The notes under the pieces: generated by a model | What the model was told of the DNA's origin: nothing | Database searches by the model: none | Seen by the model: only the letters and a program-made list of their open reading frames with translations | Position numbers and translations under genes: made by a program | Shown: positions 47,191 through 58,187 of the stretch, in pieces | Numbering within the stretch: position 1 is the stretch's first letter | Layout: each line of letters starts with the position of its first letter | Assembly: GCF_000787575.1 (NCBI RefSeq) | Contig: NW_012236528.1 | Location: forward strand, 1,152,576 to 1,216,575 | Source of the DNA: Acytostelium subglobosum LB1 | Taxonomy: Eukaryota; Evosea; Eumycetozoa; Acytosteliales; Acytosteliaceae | Length of the DNA: 64,000 nt | Direction: 5' to 3'

Positions 47191-48655
47191 TTGAGGAATA
47201 GAGTGGAGTTGATTCGTCTCAGATCATATGCTGTATACTTAGTGTTGTCAATATGTGCTGGGAATCTAAGATGATTGATCGTAGTCGGTAGTTGACGTAA
47301 GAGATGTAGTACATCTTGATTGGAACGAGCTCTCCAATACAAACTGATCAGTGATGGTGGCAGTAGTGTCGGATCCAACTGAGGAAGGTCGCTTCCATTG
47401 AGCTTCAAGTGGGTGACTGTTGGCGGGATCTCCCCTGCTCTCAAGATGCTGAAAGAGATAAACAATCGCTCAATACCATTGGGCAATAGTGGCAGTGCTG
47501 TTTGTGTGGTGATGTCCAACACTCTCAAGGACGGTGGAAGTTTGGTTAGGTCAAAGAATGAGCCAGTCTTATTATCGTTGGTGGACTTGAAACTCGTAGA
47601 GAAGTCCTGCAGCACTGGAAAGTTGTCCGGCGTGATGAGCAACAGGCCATCGGCTTCGATCTCTCCGATTAGGAGCACTCGAAGATGTGGAAATGATGGA
47701 TTGAACATATGACGAAAGTCTCTAAGGTATATTCTCTGTAGATGTTGGACGGAGAGCATTGGAGCTGTGTGGATGGGACATGTCAAGTCTGTGATGCTTG
47801 TTGGAAGGTTGATTATAGGTTTGTCAAAGGTGAACGCCACGTTGAGCTTGGTGAGTGATCCTGCACCATCCAAAGGCTTTCCATTCAATCCTGTGATAAA
47901 CAAGCTCTTGAGTGATGTACATCTGGACAAGTCAAAGGTCGGCTCGAACTTGACGTTGTTGTAGATGGTGAAGTTGGTCAAAGTTGCTGGAAGTTGACTT
48001 ATGTTAAAGATGCCCGGTACGTTCGGCTCCTCAAACCCACAGGACGAACAGAGGAATGTTATTGGGGTATGCTGTAATGATAGTTGATCGTTCCTGTTGA
48101 CGATATCAAAGAATATCAATATCTCATGATTCCTATTGCGCAGTTCTTGGAGGAGGCCAATAGTACCATCCCAGAATGCTTGGTCCATTCGGCAACGACC
48201 ACAATCTCTGAATGTAATACTCCCAATACGATGTACATTCAATAACATCTGTTTCCATTCATTATCATATCTCTTATCACCATCTAGATTGATTGGTTGA
48301 ATGACTGTTAGAATGAGTTAACTCAACAACAACAACAACAACAAACAAAACATACCAATCAAAATAGTTTGATCAAAGTCGTCTTTGGACCAGAGATCAC
48401 CTTCATCAGTATAAACAAAGATATGTGATTTGCTGTTGGTCTTATCATGTTGTATGATTTGTTTATAAGATTGTAATGATATTATCTCTTTGTTGTATAA
48501 TGGTATTGATGGAAAGAGTTCCGTATTAAAGTGAAGGTATGATTGTCTCTGATTAAACCATCTCTTGCACACCAATGACACTATCAATCTATCCAAATTT
48601 TTTTGTCAAGATACTCCACAATCTGTTTCAGAATAGTCAATGGCAGTGTCTCCAT
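47133..48655 (-). pseudogene. F-box/FNIP-like copy 12, chimeric 3' end
   Basis: Exons 48356-48655 and 47133-48283. The start METLPLTILKQIVEYLDK runs into a seven-A tract (48598-48604) where the family needs two fewer bases, so the frame changes before NLDRLIVSLVCKRWF. Exon 2 has RMDQAFWDGT. An in-frame loss of about 25 residues joins GIERLFISFSIL to RAGEIPPTVTHLKL. At the end, LRRINSTLFLNTIEVR passes into sequence of the next fragment in the wrong frame, so the family tail is gone. The homopolymer change could be a sequencing fault; the chimeric end is not. Confidence 0.6.
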
Positions 48656-48732
48656 CTATCTCTCTATCTCTTATCTATGTCAAACATGTTTAATGATCTT
48701 CATTTGAAGTCAAAATGTGTATGCGGGTGTAT

Positions 48733-48769
48733 GCGAGGGCAAGGGCGAGGGCAAGGGTAGGGTAGGGTT
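48733..48769. repeat. telomere-like GGGCAA/GGGTA array
   Basis: Six or so units, G-rich on the plus strand, touch the stop of copy 13 at 48771. Confidence 0.75.
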
Positions 48770-48770
48770 A

Positions 48771-50377
48771 TTACTTGTCAGCCAATGATTGTAGTTGATC
48801 CAATGTGATAAAGCCAGATAGTAAGAGATTACGACGGATATGTAGGAATAAGGTTGAGGTTATTCTTCGAAGGTTGAATGGTCTGGTGCCAATTGGTAGT
48901 TCAATTCTTAGTAGATTGATCGGTAGATGTTGTATAAGATACTTCAAGCTCTCTTTGTTTGTATTGGTCTGTACGTTGAATCTTCCTTGGCAGACCAATG
49001 TTTGAATGGATGGTCCCAACACATCAGGGTTCAACACATGACGATAGTTGGTCATCCTCAAGCTGGTCACAGACTCGGGCACATCACTCNTTTAGCAACA
49101 CCTGGCCATACGACACCAAATGCATTGTCTTGATCATTGGTGTAGATGGACTCCATTTAACACTTGATATCGTCAAGTCTGGTGCTTCAAACGTTATTGT
49201 AAGTGACTCCAAATAACAAGGTAGCCATGATATTGGTCGGCAAACACTGATGGTCAAAGTCTTGAGTGATGATGGAAGTGTCGACAGGTTGTATTGATTG
49301 AATAGCATCGTTGTCTGTCCCAAATCCAAAGTCTCCAATATTGGGAAGTTGTCCGATGTTATACGCGAGTAGATCTCAGACCGGGGAACGGTATCTAGCA
49401 ATAGAGAGCGCATTTTTGGAAAGTCCAGTGTGATCAGTGCGTCAGTGTTCCGCTCCACACTTGGGTCATACAACTCCAGTCTCCTTATTGTCAGATTGTT
49501 AGGACCCAGTTCATAGGCTCTGGTCCACACGATCATGTCAGTGATGGTTGTCGGAAGGTTGATCACTTCTTGATTGAACTTTGAGTCAAGCCTGAGACAT
49601 GTGAGTGAGGGCGGTAACCTCGAGCCATCGAGTGGCTGTCCGTCCAGGTCTGAAATGGACAACTTCTTGAGTAATGTCAGGCCTCGCAAGTCTATCAGCG
49701 GAATAAAGCGTGTACATGTATTGATGATGAGTTCGGTAAGTGTCGGAGGGAGGCGATCAATATCGATCTCCAAGTCTCGATATTCATTCTCCAATGTCAA
49801 CTTTGTTATTGGGACGTTTCGGAGTGATGGCAGATCGTATGTTGCCTCAAAGTTTATCCGATGTGGAGCGTCATGTCTCGCTCGCAATGTATCAAACAAG
49901 TGAGCGGTACCATCCCAGAACTCCTGATCCATCAGATAATCAATGCAATCTCTAAACACCACTCGCTTGATATTCTTTTCGTCCATCAACTTCTGTTTCC
50001 AACCTTCATCATTCCTTTCTAGTTATCCATTTGAGTGTGAGTGAGTGGACCTTAATGATCGTCAATCAATCAATCAATCAATCAATCATATAAACTTACC
50101 AACTTGGATAAATCGATCATAACTTCCAATATGTTGTTTAATGATGCCAGTGGATATTAATATGTTGGTGTATGATCTGTTTGTAGGAACGTAGTGTAAT
50201 ATCACTGTCTTTGGTGCTGTTGTAAGGGAAGACTGGTTGGCCAGCACTTATCAAGTTGAGGTATGTGTTGCGAGCATCAAACAATTGCTTGCAAACCAAT
50301 GACACTACAAATCGATCATCAATATCATCTAGATAGTCTAATATATATCTAAGTACAGTTGGTGGAAGTGATTCCAT
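48771..50377 (-). pseudogene. F-box/FNIP-like copy 13, frame uncertain
   Basis: Exons 50100-50377 and 48771-50018. Exon 2 contains one N at 49090 that splits the frame; without it VLLKSDVPESVTSLRM reads through as in relatives. Exon 1 starts MESLPPTVLRYILDYLDDID, but near 50155 one extra base shifts the frame so that TGIIKQHIGSYDRFIQ lies in another frame. PMDQxFWD reads LMDQEFWDGT. With the N removed, exon 2 is whole to FITLDQLQSLADK. The copy may be functional if the exon 1 shift is an error, otherwise recently broken. Confidence 0.6.
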
Positions 50378-50509
50378 CTTATCTTTATCTGTATTAAACT
50401 TGATTGAATGAATAATTGATTGACTGTTCGATCACATGACCACACTACGATCACATGATCACCCATCCCCACACCTTGAAGTTCATCTGGATCATGTTCA
50501 GTGATCACT

Positions 50510-52131
50510 TTACTTTATGGATAGAATATGTGATTGGAGTGTGTCCAGGTCAATGAAGCCAGAGCGTATCAGGAAATTATCATAATGGAAGAATAATGTT
50601 GCGCTGATACGACGGAGAACGAACAGTTTGCCACCAACAAGTAGTTGAAGTCGTTGAACAGTCAATAGTGATTGAAGTTGTTGAATGAATTGGAGGTAGT
50701 GTTGTTTGGTACCTTCGTACCAGAGCAACTTCCTGATGCTTGGAGGCAATGATGTATGACTCACTGGCTGCCTCTGCTGGTAGAGCTTCAAACAGGTCAC
50801 CGATGAAGGAATATCGCCATCCTTCAACTCATAATAGTATGATTCCAACTTTAGAGTTCTGATCAGTGATGGCTTCGGCCATCCAATGCTAGACATAACT
50901 TGCACCGGATTGAGAAACACTGCAGTGAAGGTGATTCGCAGCCACTCAATGCCACTTGGCAGGGAATCGATTGGCCGCTGAGTCTTGATGGCTAGTTTCC
51001 GAAGTGATGCGGGTAGAGACAAGAGATTGATTGGTTGCATACCATTCTTGAATCCAATGGACAACATATACAAGCATGGAAGGTAGTCTGAAGTGAAGTG
51101 TGCCAGTGCGTCATCGTCTTCAATGTAGTTTAGAGTGATCTCTCTGAGACTGGTGTAATCTTTGATTGATATGTTGGACGACGAGTAAGTGCTAAGTGAT
51201 ATCAATGATTGAGGATTGCCGACAATGATGCGAGCCTCGGCATCGATATCATCTATGACCAGTGAAGTGACGCTTGGTGAGAGGTTGAGATTGATCTCGC
51301 TGAGGCTTGATCTGAACTCTAGTGCGGTGAGGGACGGTGGAAGCTCTGGCCCCTTCAATGGTTGCTCTTTGTTGCTATTGCTCATGTAGAGGTACTTGAG
51401 TGATCGAAGGTAGGTCAGGTCGAGGCGTGGTTCGAATACAAAGCAGCTATATAGGTTGAGTATGGTCAATGTCGATGGGAGCATCTCGGGTAGGATCACA
51501 GGTGGTGACTGATCATAATTGTAATCAACCCAAATGTTAAGTTCGGTCAATGGTATGTCGTATAGATGTAGTGGTCTTGTTGATTGGTCGAACTTAATCT
51601 CTGGGATGGATGACCCATCTATATTACGCAGTGCCTTTAAGAAGTCAACAGTGCTATCCCAGAACTCCTGATGCAGTGGACACAACTCGCAGTCTGAGAA
51701 TGTAATGCTCTTTATCCAAGGTATTGCCTGCACCTCAATCTTCCATTCATCACTGTAGCGCATCCTACCTGTTCAAGATAAGTATGTAAGTGAGTCACTT
51801 CCCTAACATCATCAATCAATCTTCAAGGGCACATACCAATGTATATTTGATGATCTGTTGCATTACTCCTATTACATTCCTCGTGTGAATAGATATAGAT
51901 TGTCTTTGGTATGTTGTTGGTGTCATTGTTGATAATCTGTTTGTAAGAGTTCAATGTAACTTTATCGATGCTATAGTTGTGATAGAGACGCAAGTGATCA
52001 GTGATGAAGTGCAAGAATGAATGTCTCTGATCAAACAATCGCTTACACACCAATGACATCATCAATCGATCAGCATTATCATCAAGACACTCAACTATAT
52101 ATCTCAATACTGTAAGTGGAAGTGTATCCAT
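50510..52131 (-). CDS. F-box/FNIP-like array gene 14
   Basis: Exons 51837-52131 and 50510-51768 give 517 residues. F-box-like MDTLPLTVLRYIVECLDDNA with LVCKRLFDQR, then LNSYKQII. The motif is PLHQEFWDSTVDFLKALR. Repeats such as LPPSLTALEFRSSLSEINLN are followed by LPSGIEWLRITF and LIRTLKLESYYYELKDGDIP, shared almost word for word with gene 15. Family end LRRISATLFFHYDNFLIRSG is intact. Genes 14 and 15 are a close pair. Confidence 0.86.
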
Positions 52132-52136
52132 CCTGT

Positions 52137-52166
52137 ATTTATCTTATCTCTATCTGTATCTATCTG
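52137..52166 (-). promoter_or_regulatory. GATA-type leader repeat before gene 14
   Basis: On the minus strand AGATAGATACAGATAGAGAT-like sequence precedes the ATG at 52131. Confidence 0.45.
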
Positions 52167-52238
52167 TTGGTGAAATGATTGAATGATCCATGGATCATTG
52201 TTGCGCCAAAGTTATAAATATATGATCTGATTGGTCGA

Positions 52239-53876
52239 TCACAAGTCACTTGACGATCGTTCTTTGATTGATGCCAGAAGTGATTCGAGTGTTGCCAGGT
52301 CGATAAAGCCAGAGCGTAAAAGGACGTCTTCGATCTGTATGAATAGTGTTGAGTCGATACGACGGAGATTGAACAGTTCTGAACCAACTTGTATGTCAAA
52401 TCGTTGAATTGTCATTGGTAGATGTTGTATCAGCTCGATTGTATGCTCTCTGCTACCTCCATACCACAACAACTTCCTAATGTTTGGCGACAGTGCAGTA
52501 TGTCTCACTTGCTTCTTGTGTGAGAGTAGCTTCAAACAGGTCACCGATGATGGAATATCATCGGGTGTCAACTCATAATAGTATGATTCCAACTTTAGAG
52601 TTCTGATCAGTGATGGACTCGGCCATACTATGCCCGCCAGTTTGACATCCTCCATGAACCAATCGAAATGTATTCTGAGCCATTCAATTCCACTGGGTAG
52701 CGAAGCGATTGGCCGTCGCTGGGTCTTGATGCAGAGTCGCTTGAGTGACGCAGGCAGCCCAGAGAGATTGATCGGTACCATTGTCACCTCTTTGAATCCA
52801 AGGTACATACATTCCAATAATGGAAGGTTCTCCGATGTGAGTTGCGAAAGTTCACCATCATTGGTTGATAGGAATGAGATCTCCCTCAGATTGGTGTAGT
52901 CCTTGATGGAGATGTTGGATGCAGAGTAACAGCTTATTGATCGTATTGTTTGAGGATTGCGGATATCCATTCGATACCTGATGGCACCGTACACGGCCAA
53001 GTCAGTGATGCTTGGTGGCAAGTTGAGATTGATATGGCCGAGGCGTGATTCAAGCTCCAGCTCGGTCAATGAAGCTGGCAGCTCTGTCCCATCCAAAGGC
53101 TGGTCTTCCCTGTTGGAGAAGTATAGAGTCTTGAGTGATCGAAGGTAGGTAAGGTCGATGCGAGGCTCAAAGATATGATTGTTGTACAAGCAGAGTTTGG
53201 TCAAAGTCGAGGGGAACATGCCTGGTCGGATTATACCTCCCAACTCATCATCGTCATTGCTGTTAAAGTCAACTGATATGTCGATATCCGTGATTGGTAT
53301 GTTATGTAGTTGTAATGGTTTGGATGTTTGATTGAACTTAATCTCTGGAATGGATCCATCTTGGTAGCGATCGCGTAGTGCCTTGAAGAAGTCAACTGTG
53401 CCCTCCCAGAACTTCTCATCCAATGGACACAACTCGCATTCTGAAAAGGTAATGCATTCAATGGAGGGCATTGCCAGCACTTCATTCTTCCACTCATCAC
53501 TATAGCGCTTGTCACCCGCTGCTCAAGATCACTAAGTAAGTAACTATGCGTGAGATGAGTCGTCCGCCACATTACACATACCAATTAAGATACGACGATC
53601 TGCTGATTTACTCCACTCATTCATCTCGTTGGTGTATATGAATACAGTCATTGGCTTGTTGTTTATGACTTGGTCGATTATCTGTTTGTAAGAGTTCAAT
53701 GTAACTTTATCGATGTTATAGTTGTGATAGAGTGGCATGCCATAGATGTAGAAGTGCAAGTATGAGTGTCTCTGTTCAAACAATCTCTTGCAAGACAGTG
53801 ATAACATCAATCGATCAGCATTGCAATCCAAACACTCTACAATCTGTCTAAGTATAGTCAATGGCAATGTATCCAT
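52239..53876 (-). CDS. F-box/FNIP-like array gene 15
   Basis: Exons 53582-53876 and 52239-53518 give 524 residues. F-box-like MDTLPLTILRQIVECLDCNA, with SCKRLFEQR in place of LVCKRLFDQR. The motif is PLDEKFWEGTVDFFKALR. Most of exon 2 parallels gene 14 (IRTLKLESYYYELTPDDIP, SVTCLKL). Family end LRRIDSTLFIQIEDVLLRSG is followed by an extra ERSSSDL. It reads as intact and is a recent tandem duplicate of gene 14. Confidence 0.86.
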
Positions 53877-53958
53877 TATCTCTTATCTCTATATTATCTG
53901 TTCATGTATTCTCATCTGGTCAAATGAATGAATCTTTGAAGAGTGCGAGAGTAAGTGT

Positions 53959-54013
53959 GTGAGGGCAAGGGCAAGGGCAAGGGCAAGTGCGAGGGCAAGG
54001 GTAGGGTTAGGGT
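53959..54013. repeat. telomere-like GGGCAA/GGGTTA array
   Basis: About nine units, G-rich on the plus strand, end 11 bases from the stop of gene 16. Confidence 0.8.
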
Positions 54014-54024
54014 TTGACCATTTG

Positions 54025-55594
54025 CTATTTATTCCTTGATGCTAGATATGATTGGATTGCAGTCAGATCAATGAATCCAGAGTGTTCCAGTATATCTTTG
54101 ATATGAAGGAATAGAGTTGATGATATTCTTCGCAAGTTAAACATGTATCCAAGTGTTAATCGATATATTGTTGTTGGTAGATGATGTAATATATCATTGA
54201 TATGATTGAAGCATCCTCCATACCATGCTAGCTTCTGTATACCATTGAACAATGCACTTGGATGTACTGGTTTGTTGTATCTCTTGAGCTTCAAACTGGT
54301 GATCGACGTTGGTATGTCACCCTCCTTCAGCTCATGCCCATAAGCTGCCAGATGTAATGTTCTGATTCGTGAGGGACTAGGCCATACCATGTCGGACAGT
54401 TGGAACTTACATTCGAATTGGATGCTCAGCCATTCAATGCTACTTGGTAGCGATGCAATGGGTCGATATGTCGACACATTCAATCTTTGGAGTGACGATG
54501 GCAGTGATGACAAGTCCATCGGTATCTCGTTGAATAGCTTGTACTCAAATATTAGATGCTCTAGAACTGGGAAGTTGGATGATGTGATGCGGAGCAGGGT
54601 GCTACCGTCCATGTCCCCAAACTTGAGCACTCTCAAGTAATGAGCGGGCAGTTCGAGCTTGGATAGATAGTGGCCTCCTTGCAATGGGTAATTGTGTTGC
54701 AATGAGAGGTTAGTGATGCCTGGAGGAAGCTTGACCAAGGGCGCGTTTTCCATGGACGGTAGCTCAATCCCAAGCTTGGTGAGGGAGGGCGGGAGGTTGG
54801 ACGAATCAAACTGCTTTCTCTGAATGTCATGCAAGAGGTAGAGAGACTTGAGTGACCCAAGGTGTGTCAAGTCAAAATGTGGAACGAACCAGAAGTAGGA
54901 GTTGAACCTTAGGCTGGTCAAGGTTGGCGGGAGCGCGTCAATGTTGAAGGTTCCACCATCGTCATTGGAGTCTCCATAGATTGAGATGGCTAGTGCATCG
55001 AGATGTACATGCTGCTGTGGCAACGCGCGAGTTCTTTGATTGAACTGAATCTTTGGGAGGTGTCCATCACGTGCGATCAGAGCTTCAAAGAACTCTGTGG
55101 TACCATCCCAGAACTCCTTGTCCATGGGCTTTGCGGGGCAATCACAAAAGGTGATCTTCTTGATCCATCTCATTGCCAACACTTCTTGCTTCCATGTGTC
55201 TCCATCTATGTTGTGAGCAATCAAGCAAGACAAGGTCCTTCATTCAATCAATTGTTCATTGAATCAATCATCATTCAATCAACTTACTTAATAAGATACA
55301 ACGATTAGATGTATCCCAATTGATATATTGATGTGGATCAGTGTATAATAGTATAGTTAATGGTGCATTGATGATGTCTTGGTTGATTATCTGTTTGTAA
55401 GAGTTCAATGTCACTGTTTTGTTAAAGTTGATGATGCCGGTCTTGTTGAGATTCATGCGATCAGTGTAGAAGTGCAAGTATGATTGTCTCTGATCAAACC
55501 ATCTCTTGCACACCAACGACATGATCAATCGATCTGCATTACTCGGCAAGTACTCTACAATCTGTCTCAATACTATAACTGGAAGTGTATCCAT
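54025..55594 (-). CDS. F-box/FNIP-like array gene 16
   Basis: Exons 55288-55594 and 54025-55205 give 495 residues. MDTLPVIVLRQIVEYLPSNA with LVCKRWFDQR, then LNSYKQII. PMDKEFWDGTTEFFEALIAR follows. The repeat region is shorter than in genes 14 and 15. LPSSIEWLSIQFEC and LHLAAYGHELKEGDIP show kinship to both. Family end LRRISSTLFLHIKDILEHSG is intact. Confidence 0.85.
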
Positions 55595-55607
55595 TATCTC
55601 ATTATCC

Positions 55608-55936
55608 CTATCTTTTATCTGTACAATTAATTGTGATTGTGAAAATGATTGAATGATTGAGTGTTTGGGCATTTGTGATCCGCTGGATGTATGATTGGAG
55701 TGTTGGCGGGTCGATGAAACATGAGCGCACCAAATTGTTATCAGTGAGCAGGAATAGGGTTGGTGATATCCTTCTGAGATTGTATACATTATTGATGATC
55801 AGATGATTGATTGTCGTTGGTAATTGTTGAAATGTATCCTTGATGCTATTAAAGACGTCAGGCAATCCAAACGATCTGCATTACGATCTAAACTATCTAA
55901 AATCTTTCTAAGTATTGTTATAGGTAGTGTATCCAT
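55608..55936 (-). pseudogene. F-box/FNIP-like copy 17, nearly all deleted
   Basis: The start MDTLPITILRKILDSLDRNADRL (from 55936) runs directly, near 55867, into the last 80 residues of the family (FQQLPTTINHL, LRRISPTLFLLTDNN, CFIDPPTLQSYI) in another frame. About 400 residues and the intron are gone. Joined ends share no obvious long repeat. A clear deletion relic. Confidence 0.8.
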
Positions 55937-56001
55937 TATCTCTACTATATTATATGTTTGATTGTGGTGACCATCACAAATATTCCACGGTTGTGAATGA
56001 G

Positions 56002-56075
56002 CCAAGGTAAGTGTGCTAGGGTAAGTGTGTGAGGGCATGTTTGATAGGGTAAGTGTAGGGTAAGCGTAAGGGTTG
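56002..56075. repeat. telomere-like GGGTAAGTGT array
   Basis: Degenerate units of GGGTAAGTGT/GGGTAAGCGT, G-rich on the plus strand, end 8 bases from the stop of copy 18. The flank is similar to 53945-53965 (GTAAGTGTGTGAGGGCA). Confidence 0.7.
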
Positions 56076-56082
56076 GACATGT

Positions 56083-57646
56083 TTATATATACTTGGATAG
56101 ATTAACAAAGGATGATTCATAAAAGTAATATCTATTGGTCTTGAAGAATAATGTTGATGATATTCTAAGAAGATTGAGATCGTAGTATTTGATTATAGAT
56201 GATTGCGGCTTCAGTTTGAGTTGTTGAATGGTCAGAGGAAGATGTCCAATTAGGTCAACATAATGATCGGTCTGATTGAAAGTAATTGCCAACTTCCTAA
56301 TGTTTGGTAGTAATATATTGTGATCAAATCGACCTCTGTGATCGAGTATCTCCAATGCTGTGACTGAAGATGGTATATCACCTAATTCCAAAGGGTAACT
56401 ATAACCTTCCAGTTTGAGTGTTCTGATCAATGAGGGCCAAACAATCATTGATAAATGAATATTTCTATTATTATCTGTAATATCATTATTGTACTTGATT
56501 CGGAGCCACTCAATCATTTGAGGGAGTGATTGAATTGGGCGATGACTACTGATGTCTAGTCGAGTGAGTGATGTAGGTATTGATGATAAGTCGATTGGTA
56601 GTGTTCTGGAATCCTTCCTCAACCCCATCTTCAAGTGTTTGAGTGAAGGAAAGTTGGAGTTTGAGATGCGTGATATAGACATGGCATTGATTGATTCAAG
56701 ATCTAGTTCTCTAAGATTAGGAAAAGGTTGATTGTTGACTATGGAGAGCGAGCACAACTTTAGTTTGCACAAGTGTTGATGAGTGACATTAATGAGTTTG
56801 AACTCCCCTACGATGATAGTCACACTCAGTTCAGTGACACTTGGAGGAAGTGTGACAAGTTCAGGGACAGCTTTCGAGTTAATCGTGAGCCTAGTGAGTG
56901 AGGGAGGCAGCGCAGGTCGATTCAAAGTTTGTCCATCCTGTAGATAGTTATCGTAGTTAAGTGTCTTGAGCAATCGAAGATGACTCAAGTCAATGTCGTG
57001 ACCTGGATAGTTGGACAGGTTCAAACCGACCAAGGTTGACGGCAACTTATCTTGGTCCAAGTTGTAATTATAATCCAAGTCTCTGTGGTTTGCGTTGTAG
57101 ATGTCAAGCTCATTGATTGGAATACGTTGCAATTGCAATGCAGGGAACGACCCTTGTGAGTAGAACACCTCTGGAGTGGAGTCGTCGAATTTCTCGCGTA
57201 GTGCCTCAAAGAATTCAACAGTGCGGTCCCAGAACTCCTGATCCAACTCGTTCGTATTATAGTCGAGGAAGGCAATGGACTGTATGCGAGGAATCTTCAA
57301 CACCTCACTCATCCAAAGGTGACGTCTGACTGATATATCAACATCCCCTCGATAATAATCATCCACATTTCCAACGTAAAAGCATAGATCAGTTTCTAGA
57401 CAATCTCTGTGATCTGTTGTATGCATATAAATATCAAAAGGCTTGTTCTTGATATCATTGTCGATTATATGTTTGTACGATCCCAATCTAATATGGTTAA
57501 CATCATATTCGTACATATGACTTGGAGCGCTGGTGATGAAGTGTAAGTATGAGTGTCGATGTTCAAACCATCTCTTGCACACCAATGACACCATCAATCG
57601 ATCTGTATTGCGAGGTAAGTATTCAACAACTTGTCTAAGTATTATC
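56083..57646 (-). pseudogene. F-box/FNIP-like copy 18, start codon lost, intronless
   Basis: The homologous frame runs from IILRQVVEYLPRNTDRL at about 57646 to FVNLSKYI at 56083. The MDTLPL start is missing: a leader-like ATAGAGATA joins directly to ATACTTAGACAAG, with an in-frame stop just upstream. The first ATG in frame (57594) lies inside the F-box. The usual intron position reads through (FYVGNVDDYYRGDVD). ELDQEFWDRTVEFFEALR and over 450 downstream codons are fully open, so the loss may be recent or an unseen upstream exon may supply the start. Confidence 0.6.
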
Positions 57647-57774
57647 TCTATTTATTTATTTATATATGTATCTGTATGAATAAAAATGAATGCATGAAAG
57701 AATGAATGTGAAATGTGGAGACCAGACTTAATAATGAGAGGGCGAGGGCTACCAAGATCTAATAATATTCTTTG

Positions 57775-58010
57775 GTCATTGATATGAGAGTGGAAAGGTT
57801 GATGAAGCCAGAGCGAACAAGCTTCCTATCATAGATGAAGAACAAAGTTGGTGATATTCTTCCTGAGATTGAATAAATCTTCGGAGCTATCGATTGTGAG
57901 CTTTAGATGAAGAATTGTTGTTGGCAATTTCTTTAGAATATCTTTGTCAATCAGTCTTGAGAATCCAGAATAAAATGACAACTTCCTTAAGCCATCCAAT
58001 GGCAGAGGAG
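57775..58010 (-). pseudogene. 3' relic of an F-box/FNIP-like copy
   Basis: Only the last 75 residues or so remain: LPLDGLRKLSFYSGFSRL, KKLPTTILHLKL, then a frame change before the NITNF/TLFFIYDRKLVRSGFINLSTL end. No upstream part is found in the next 170 bases. Confidence 0.6.
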
Positions 58011-58187
58011 GGTGTTCTTCAAAGCAGAATTCTGCACGAGCAAAACAAACGACAGTGATCGATGCTAAATCCAGTCAATCAATCAATCATTATGTTGTCT
58101 CTATCCATCACACCACTGGAAACTGACTTTGCAACATTACACATATTTATTATGTCACTTAACTTGATTGGTCCATAAGATACTTGA

